64,000 nucleotides of DNA, from positions 4,554,273 through 4,618,272 of the forward strand of contig NC_061870.1 in assembly GCF_907164915.1 (NCBI RefSeq), in the 5' to 3' direction. The position numbers and the translations under genes were made by a program. The DNA is from Impatiens glandulifera. Its lineage: Eukaryota; Streptophyta; Magnoliopsida; Ericales; Balsaminaceae. The notes beneath the pieces are model-generated. The model was not told the origin of the DNA. It searched no databases and saw only the letters and a program-made list of their open reading frames with translations. This document shows positions 58,024 through 64,000 of this stretch, in pieces (positions within the stretch are counted from its first letter, which is position 1; each line of letters begins with the position of its first letter).

Positions 58024-58432
58024 TAGAGCCGTGGGTTGGAGAGAGAAAGTCGTGAGTTGAAACGTTTTTTTTTAAATGAGGGCAAATTAAGTTTTATATA
58101 CTATGAAATACGCGTTTTACATTATACGCGTATTATGTAATATGTGTATTTCATTATACGCATATTACATGTAAAACACATGTATAATGTAAAACGCGCA
58201 TTATGAAATACGCATATTACATAATACGCGTATTATATAATATGCATATTTCATTATACGCGTATTACATAATACGCGCATTATGTAATACGTGGTAATG
58301 AGTGGTAATGGGGCATATTGGGAGCAAGACGGACATTTTGCATGCTGAAAGTGTTATTTTTGCAAATTTTATCAAGTGTGGGTCGTTTTTTGAATTTGAC
58401 CCATTATCAGGGTCATTTCGTCAAATTTTCCC
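58024..58432 (-). repeat. Right terminal inverted repeat of the Mutator element
   Basis: Complementary to the left repeat without the 187-base insertion. ACGCGTATT-type palindromes occupy about 58100-58295. The adjoining 57900-58024, read on the minus strand, looks like a transcribed leader ending ACTCAGGTGAG, a plausible first-exon donor for the DUF1985 gene. Confidence 0.8.
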
Positions 58433-58439
58433 ATTAATT

Positions 58440-58970
58440 GAAATAATCATTCCATATTTAAGAAAGAAAATATTGAAAGATTATCAATTCCGTATTAATT
58501 TAATTTTTCATAATTTAAATTATTATCTAGTTTAGAAAATTCTAACCCAATTAAGTTTATTTTTTTTAATCCTTGTATGGAATAAATGAAAGAAAAATTG
58601 TTATGAACACTTGAATTTGAAATCATTCTACTAGGTACATTTCTCAATGACTAAGAACTTTTAATCAACCCAAGATATCAACTAGCAATCATAATTTTTT
58701 AGGTATTAATGTCTCATCCCATGCATAGTAGCTCGTTCTCAGTTGTTTTGATACATTGTTCCATTTCCAGATCCCACTTTGAGTAATAACACTTGAATCT
58801 CATTCCATAACTCTTCATCGATTCTAGTTTTGGATCCAAAGATTATTTAATTTCTTTCCTTCTAAATTCCGTAGACACAAGCTGCAAATAAACATTTGTA
58901 TAAAAATCCATTCTTTAACATTGTTCCAATACTTAAGAGAATAGTTGATCCTCATAGTGTAAGAACATTT
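58440..58970. other. AT-rich DNA between the Mutator element and a copia element, no gene
   Basis: Nothing recognised on either strand. Confidence 0.6.
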
Positions 58971-59498
58971 TGTTAGATTTATTGGACTAATATATATATA
59001 AATAATGTGTTTGGGCTATTGTCTATTCAGAACCCAATTGATAAAGTGATACACTAAAGTATTTTGGTTATTGGGCTAAGTCATGTTTGGTTATTAGTAT
59101 GGTACGATTTATTATGTGTAGAAACCGTAAATTTATTTATTATTTATGATGGTTAAATAATAAATAAATAAATAAATATAAAAGGGTTGTGGTTCACCGA
59201 TTCACAAGTAGCCAGTTTTCATTTTCTCATTAACCTCCATCGTAAGAGAGAAGAAGGGAGAAAACCGCTTGTAGAATTGGAAGAGCAAACCCAAACTCAA
59301 AGATCTTCATCATGAATTCAGGTACGCTTCCGCTTGTTTAATCAACATATGAACATAGAGAAATTTATGTATTAGGATTGTGATTCATCCATGTTAGATA
59401 TTATCGATCTATAAGATTATAGATTAAAGCCTGAAAGAAAAGAAATCTAATATGTATTTGTTTAGAATCATGAATTTAGGACTAAAGAAAATCCTACA
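58971..59498 (+). repeat. 5' LTR of element E (528 bp)
   Basis: Starts TGTTAGATTTATTGG and ends AAATCCTACA, two bases before the primer site. A (AATA)n tract followed by TATAAAAGGG near 59177 is a likely promoter. The candidate target duplication is CATTT at 58966-58970. Confidence 0.85.
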
Positions 59499-59500
59499 AT

Positions 59501-59513
59501 TGATATCAGAGCC
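59501..59513 (+). other. Primer binding site of element E
   Basis: TGATATCAGAGCC, the tRNA-Met site with one mismatch at the third base. Confidence 0.8.
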
Positions 59514-60488
59514 AATCTCTATGTTGGTTTGTTGATATTAAGATTTTTTTTTATGATATCATATTATGATATCTAGTAAAGATGATTTGAAAAAGAATGA
59601 TTTTTAGGGTTATCGTAGTAAAGATGATTTGAAGAAGAATGATTTTTTGGGTTTGCGATTCTAGTTATTATTATTTTCTGTAAAATTTTAATTTATTATT
59701 TAAATAATAAATTAAAGATTAAGTTTTGAAAAGTTCAAAAATTTAATTATTTATTTAATAAATAAAGATTTTATTATAAATAAATCATATAACCTCAATT
59801 AAGGAAATATATAACCGATATATATTATTGAGATATATATTATTGAACTCTAATTAAGGATATATATATTATTAAATATATATTTACATAAAACTGTAAC
59901 CGATATATATCATTGAATATATATAAAATAGTTAATCATTATGTGATATATATTTATTTATTTGGAACATAAAAAAATATAATTAAAGAATTATATATAT
60001 ATATATATTTTTAAAAGAATTATATTTAAAATATATATACGGGTTATATACCTTTTTCATAATAATATTAAGAAAATAATTAAGAATTTAAGGAATTAAG
60101 AATTTAATTAATAAATTCAATTCGGCTTTTGAGATTTAAGGAGTTTATTATTCTAACTAATCAATTGAAACAACATATTACCAAAGTAATCTATCTTGTG
60201 AATGTTGATTCGGTATATAGATTTTAAATGATAAATACGTTTGTAATTCATGCGGATATTATATCGGTCCAAAGATAGATTAATATTGTCGGGCCGAATT
60301 ACAGAAGTACTTGTGATGATGAATATGTGACGATTATTCGGTTCCATGTGAACAATAATTCAATCCAAAGATAGAATCATTGTTTGACATGATTTATTGT
60401 CAGTATTTGATCATTGCACAAAATATCACTTACAAGTTAATATTTCTGTCCAAAGACTAAATATTAATGTTGTGCTAGATATTTTTTT
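59514..60488 (+). other. AT-rich leader of element E
   Basis: Untranslated internal sequence with long TATA-type runs (59800-60050). A short duplicated GTAAAGATGATTTGAA block lies at 59576 and 59617. No gene is seen. Confidence 0.6.
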
Positions 60489-61409
60489 TTGTTGATGGAA
60501 AAATCTCAATGTGAATTTATTAATCAAGATGTGAAAAAATGTGTTCATAGTATTTTTGGTTTAATTTCAGTTAATGCTTCCGCATCTACAATATCTGCCA
60601 ATGTCAATTCTATTCCTATACTGAATGGAAATAACTTTAAAGATTGGAAGGATAATGTTTTGATTATCCTCGGGTGTTTGGATCTAGACCTTGCGCTTAG
60701 GATTGATCGACCCATTATTACGGATCAAGGTTCCCTTGTTGAAAAACAGGACCTTGAAAAATGGGAAAGATCAAATCGCATGTGTCTAATGATCATTAAG
60801 CGAGGAATTCCAGAAACGTTTAGGGGTGATATCTCTGAAGTCACTAATGCTAAGGAATTCATTGAGGAAATTGAGAAACGTTTTGCAAAAAACGATAAGG
60901 CTGAAACAAGCACGCTTCTTGCGAGTTTGACCTCAATGAAGTATAAGGGAAAAGGAAACATAAGGGAGTACATAATGGAAATGTCTCACCTTGCTTCAAA
61001 ACTAAAAGCACTAAAGTTAGAGCTTTCTGATGAATTGCTCGTGCATTTGGTTTTGATCTCTCTTCCTGCACAATTTAATCAGTTTAAGGTCAGTTATAAC
61101 TGTCAGAAGGAGAAATGGACTCTTAATGAGTTAATTTCATATTGTGTGCAAGAAGAAGATAGATTGAAGCAAGATCGGACTGAAAGTGCTCATTTGGCTT
61201 CAGGAAGTAATTTCAGAGATAAAAAGAATAAAAGGAAGAACCCTAAAGAAGCTGCAGGTGGTCCCGTGCAAAAGAAACAACAAACTAAAGAAAATGAGGA
61301 ATTTAGTTGTTTCTTTTGTCGGCAATCCACACACTTGAAGAGGGACTGCACTAAATATCACGCATGGCGTGCAAAGAAAGGGTTGCCTGAGCTGCCGAAA
61401 GCCAAGTGA
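60489..61409 (+). CDS. Copia gag of element E (306 codons)
   Basis: Capsid-like region with [20 protein letters not shown] near residue 45, then [20 protein letters not shown] and the UBN2-type helices ([20 protein letters not shown]). A basic stretch and a CCHC zinc knuckle, [14 protein letters not shown], near residue 275 follow. It ends with a TGA after LPELPKAK. In related elements the same frame continues into protease and pol, so this stop marks a deletion junction and not a natural gag end. The first ATG of the frame is given; a later start at residue 3 is equally possible. The frame itself is intact. Confidence 0.85.
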   Translation: MLMEKSQCEFINQDVKKCVHSIFGLISVNASASTISANVNSIPILNGNNFKDWKDNVLIILGCLDLDLALRIDRPIITDQGSLVEKQDLEKWERSNRMCLMIIKRGIPETFRGDISEVTNAKEFIEEIEKRFAKNDKAETSTLLASLTSMKYKGKGNIREYIMEMSHLASKLKALKLELSDELLVHLVLISLPAQFNQFKVSYNCQKEKWTLNELISYCVQEEDRLKQDRTESAHLASGSNFRDKKNKRKNPKEAAGGPVQKKQQTKENEEFSCFFCRQSTHLKRDCTKYHAWRAKKGLPELPKAK

Positions 61410-61410
61410 T

Positions 61411-64000
61411 GATGAAATATTCATTTTTGTGGGCAATGGCAAATCAGTTGAAGTTGAGGCTATTGGGAATTTTAGATTATTATTAAGAACTGGTTTTTAT
61501 TTGGATTTGAAAGACACTTTTGTTGTACCGTCTTTTAGACGGAATTTGGTTTCTATTTCCGTTTTGGACAAATTTGGCTATTATTGTTCATTTGGAAATG
61601 GTCAGTTTAGTCTTTCTTTAAATTCAAATATTATTGCAAATGGTTCTTTGTCAGTTTATGATAATCTATATTTACTTGATACAATTGTCTCATATAATGA
61701 AACTTTGCATACAAGTAATCGCGGTACTAAAAGAAAATTAACAACTGAAAATTCTGCATCAATTTGGCACAAGCGTTTAGGTCATATATCTAAACACAGA
61801 ATTGAAAGGCTTGTAAATGATGGAATTCTTGATTCTCTTGATTTTTCCAATTTTGAAGTTTGTATTGGATGTATTAAGGGAAAGCAAACAAACGTAAGGA
61901 AATTGGGTGCCAACAGAACTACAGACGTCTTAGAACTCATTCATACTGATATTTGTGGACCATTCCCTACGGCTTCTTGGAATGGTCAACGATATTTTAT
62001 TTTGTTCATAGATGATTATTCAAGATATGGCTACATTTATCTCATTAGTGAGAAGTCCCAAGCACTGGACGTGTTTAAGGCATACAAAGCTGAAGTAGAA
62101 AATCATCTTGGTAAAAGAATTAAAGCTATCAGATCCGACCGTGGTGGTGAATACTATGGTCGATATGATGGATCAGGAGAACAATGTCCAGGACCATTTG
62201 CTAAATTCCTAGAGGAATGTGGAATTATACCTCAATACACTATGCCAGGTTCTCCTCGCATGAATGGTGTATCTGAGAGACGAAACAGAACTCTTAAAGA
62301 TATGGTAAGAAGCATGATTTCTCATTCTACTTTACCGGAATCTCTCTGGGGAGAAGCAATAAAGACTGCAGCATATATTCTCAATAGAGTTCCAACTAAA
62401 GCAACAACTAAAACTCCTTATGAGCTTTGGACCGGTAAAAAGTCAGTCCTAAAGCATTTTCATATTTGGGGATGTCCAGCAGAAGCAAGGCCTTATAAGC
62501 CTCATGAAAAGAAATTGGACTCCAAAACAGTTAGTTGTTACTTTATTGGATATTCTGAGAAATCAAGGGGTTATAAGTTTTTTGTTCCCACGAACAGAAC
62601 TATTTTTGAGACGGGAAATGCAGTGTTCTTTGAGGATATTGAGTGTGAGGGGAGAAATACTAAGGAATTTGTATTTGAAGAGGAATTTGTTCAAATTCCT
62701 ATAATTGCTACTGATGATAATCATGAATTTATTTATGATATTAATCAAGAAGCAATTCCAGAACTTCAAGACAATAATACAAATCTTCCCATTGAAAATG
62801 AGGTAAACATTCCTGAAGAACAAACTCAACAACCTCAAGAACAAATGCCATTACGGAGATCCACGAGAGAAAGGAGAAATGCTATTTCGAATGACTATAT
62901 TGTATTTCTCCAAGAACATGAGGATAGCGTTGAAATGATGGAAGATGATCCTATCAACTTACATCAAGCAATGCATAGTTCTAATTCTCATAAATGGATT
63001 ATTGCCATGAATGAAGAAATTAAGTCTATGGAAGACAATGACGTTTGGGATCTAGTCTCATTACCTGAAGGTGCGAAACCTATTGGTTGTAAATGGATAT
63101 TTAAAACCAAAAAGGATTCAAAGGGTGATGTAGAAAGATATAAGGCACGTCTTGTTGCAAAGGGTTTCACTCAGAGGGAAGGTATTGATTTTACAGAAAC
63201 CTTTTCCTCTGTTTCGACAAAGGACTCTTTTAGGACGATCATGGCATTAGTGGCGCATTTTGATCTTGAGCTACACCAAATGGATGTTAAGACTGCGTTT
63301 CTAAATAGAAACATTGATGAAACAATTTTTATGAACCAACCAGAAAATTTTGTGGTGGGAGATCCAAACAAAATGGTTTGTAAACTAAAGAAATCCATAT
63401 ATGGTCTCAAGCAAGCTTCTCGTCAATGGTATCACAAATTTCATGAAATTATTATCTCGTTTGGTTTTGAGAGTAATTTAATTGATGATTGTGTATACCA
63501 CAAATTTAGTGGGAGCAGACATATTTTTCTGATTTTATATGTTGATGATATATTGCTCGCTAGCAATGATACATGCTTACTGCATGAAACTAAAAGATTT
63601 CTTTCAACTAAGTTTGAAATGAAAGATCTTGGTGATGCCTCTTTTGTATTAGGAATTCAGATACATCGAGATCGTTCTCAAGGTATACTTGGATTGTCAC
63701 AAAAGAGTTACATTGAAAATGTACTAAAAAGATATGGCATGCAGGATTGTAAATCAAGAAACACTCCCGTTGTTAAAGGAGACAAATTTTGTCTTCAACA
63801 ATGTCCTAAGAATGATCTTGAAGTTAAAGAAATGCAGAAAATTCCTTATGCATCTGCAGTAGGAAGTTTGATGTATGCACAAGTCTGTACTCGACCAGAT
63901 TTGGCATACATTGTCGGAATGTTAGGCAGATATCTGAGTAACCCTGGTATGGATCACTGGGTAGCAGTCAAGCGGGTTATGCGTTATTTGAAAAGAACTA
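61411..64000 (+). pseudogene. Copia pol of element E: integrase, RT, part of RNase H; protease core missing
   Basis: Open for about 860 codons to the edge, one frame off gag. It starts at the C-terminal end of the protease region ([20 protein letters not shown]); the catalytic D-S/T-G is absent. Integrase: HHCC zinc region ([24 protein letters not shown]) and the D, D, E residues in [22 protein letters not shown] and [16 protein letters not shown]. The RT begins near 63010 ([20 protein letters not shown]) and has [27 protein letters not shown] and the active site [10 protein letters not shown] at about 63540. The last codons approach RNase H ([20 protein letters not shown]). It would need a frameshift to join gag and has no protease to process the product. 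Confidence 0.9.

Larger units (their letters stand above)
32133..58432. mobile_element. Mutator-like (Kaonashi-type) DNA transposon, about 5.1 kb, split by two LTR elements
   Basis: Left end GGGAAATTTGACGAAATGACC and the complement of the right end GGGAAAATTTGACGAAATGACC begin inverted repeats of about 400 bases, followable to about 32720 and 58024. The seven-base direct repeat ATTAATT flanks the ends (32126-32132, 58433-58439); Mutator elements usually give about nine. Removing elements A and B leaves 32133-34323, 45475-47605 and 57646-58432, about 5.1 kb. The left side carries a transposase start on the plus strand. From the right a DUF1985-Ulp1 gene runs on the minus strand. This pairing is known from plant Kaonashi (KI) MULEs. 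Both genes are truncated against each other at about 33396, so this copy is non-autonomous. Confidence 0.8.
58971..64000 (+). mobile_element. Copia retrotransposon (element E), 5' part, runs off the right edge
   Basis: 5' LTR 58971-59498, primer site 59501-59513, leader of about 970 bases, gag 60489-61409, pol 61411 to the edge. The RNase H end, polypurine tract and 3' LTR lie outside. Gag and pol are in different frames and the protease region between them is missing, so the copy is defective although long and otherwise open. Confidence 0.9.

Overview
The window is a plant nuclear chromosome segment, almost certainly from a dicot. It holds one intact intron-rich housekeeping gene in a landscape of nested transposable elements. 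The unknown ORF2 of the two largest LTR elements resembles, from memory, retroelement-derived hypothetical proteins of Gesneriaceae, so an asterid of the order Lamiales is a reasonable but weakly supported guess. A high A+T background, tRNA-Met primer binding sites, a Kaonashi-type Mutator element and a plant-type 5S rRNA sequence agree with a plant.

Layout. 1-2123: edge of a minus-strand LTR element whose LTR carries a 51-bp palindromic tandem array. 2124-6190: old Ty3/gypsy remnant interrupted by a small deleted copia element with a minisatellite, then a LINE tail. 6191-9755: no gene. 9756-22255: complete WDR48 (UAF1-like) WD40 gene on the minus strand, 17 coding exons giving 759 codons without a stop. 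Its introns hold a gypsy scrap, an LTR-like piece, a deleted copia element and a 0.2-kb tandem repeat. 22.3-27.4 kb: repeats, a MITE, a FAR1/FRS pseudogene, a probable mitochondrial insertion and a degenerate 5S rRNA unit. 27516-28466: truncated LTR of the palindrome-array family. 28.5-32.1 kb: AT-rich DNA with a decayed copia pol.

32133-58432 is one Mutator-like DNA transposon of about 5.1 kb with roughly 400-bp inverted repeats. It carries a transposase stub on the plus strand and DUF1985/Ulp1 gene remnants on the minus strand. It is split by two complete LTR elements, each with a perfect target-site duplication: element A (34324-45469, plus, AATTT) and element B (47606-57640, minus, AGACA).

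A and B are the most interesting objects. Each has a copia-type gag but no protease, integrase or reverse transcriptase. In place of pol is ORF2, with a conserved N-terminal domain, an acidic low-complexity middle, a helical segment and an RGG-rich tail. ORF2 has its own conserved TATA box and leader. Both the LTR and the spacer just upstream of that TATA box are packed with palindromes of the form ATTAGACG-N-CGTCTAAT. The family looks like non-autonomous elements with two promoters sharing one dyad-symmetric cis motif.

From 58971 to the right edge runs a copia element whose pol is open to the edge but lacks the protease active-site region. Coordinates of intact LTRs, target duplications and WDR48 exons were read base by base. 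Edges of decayed repeats are approximate.
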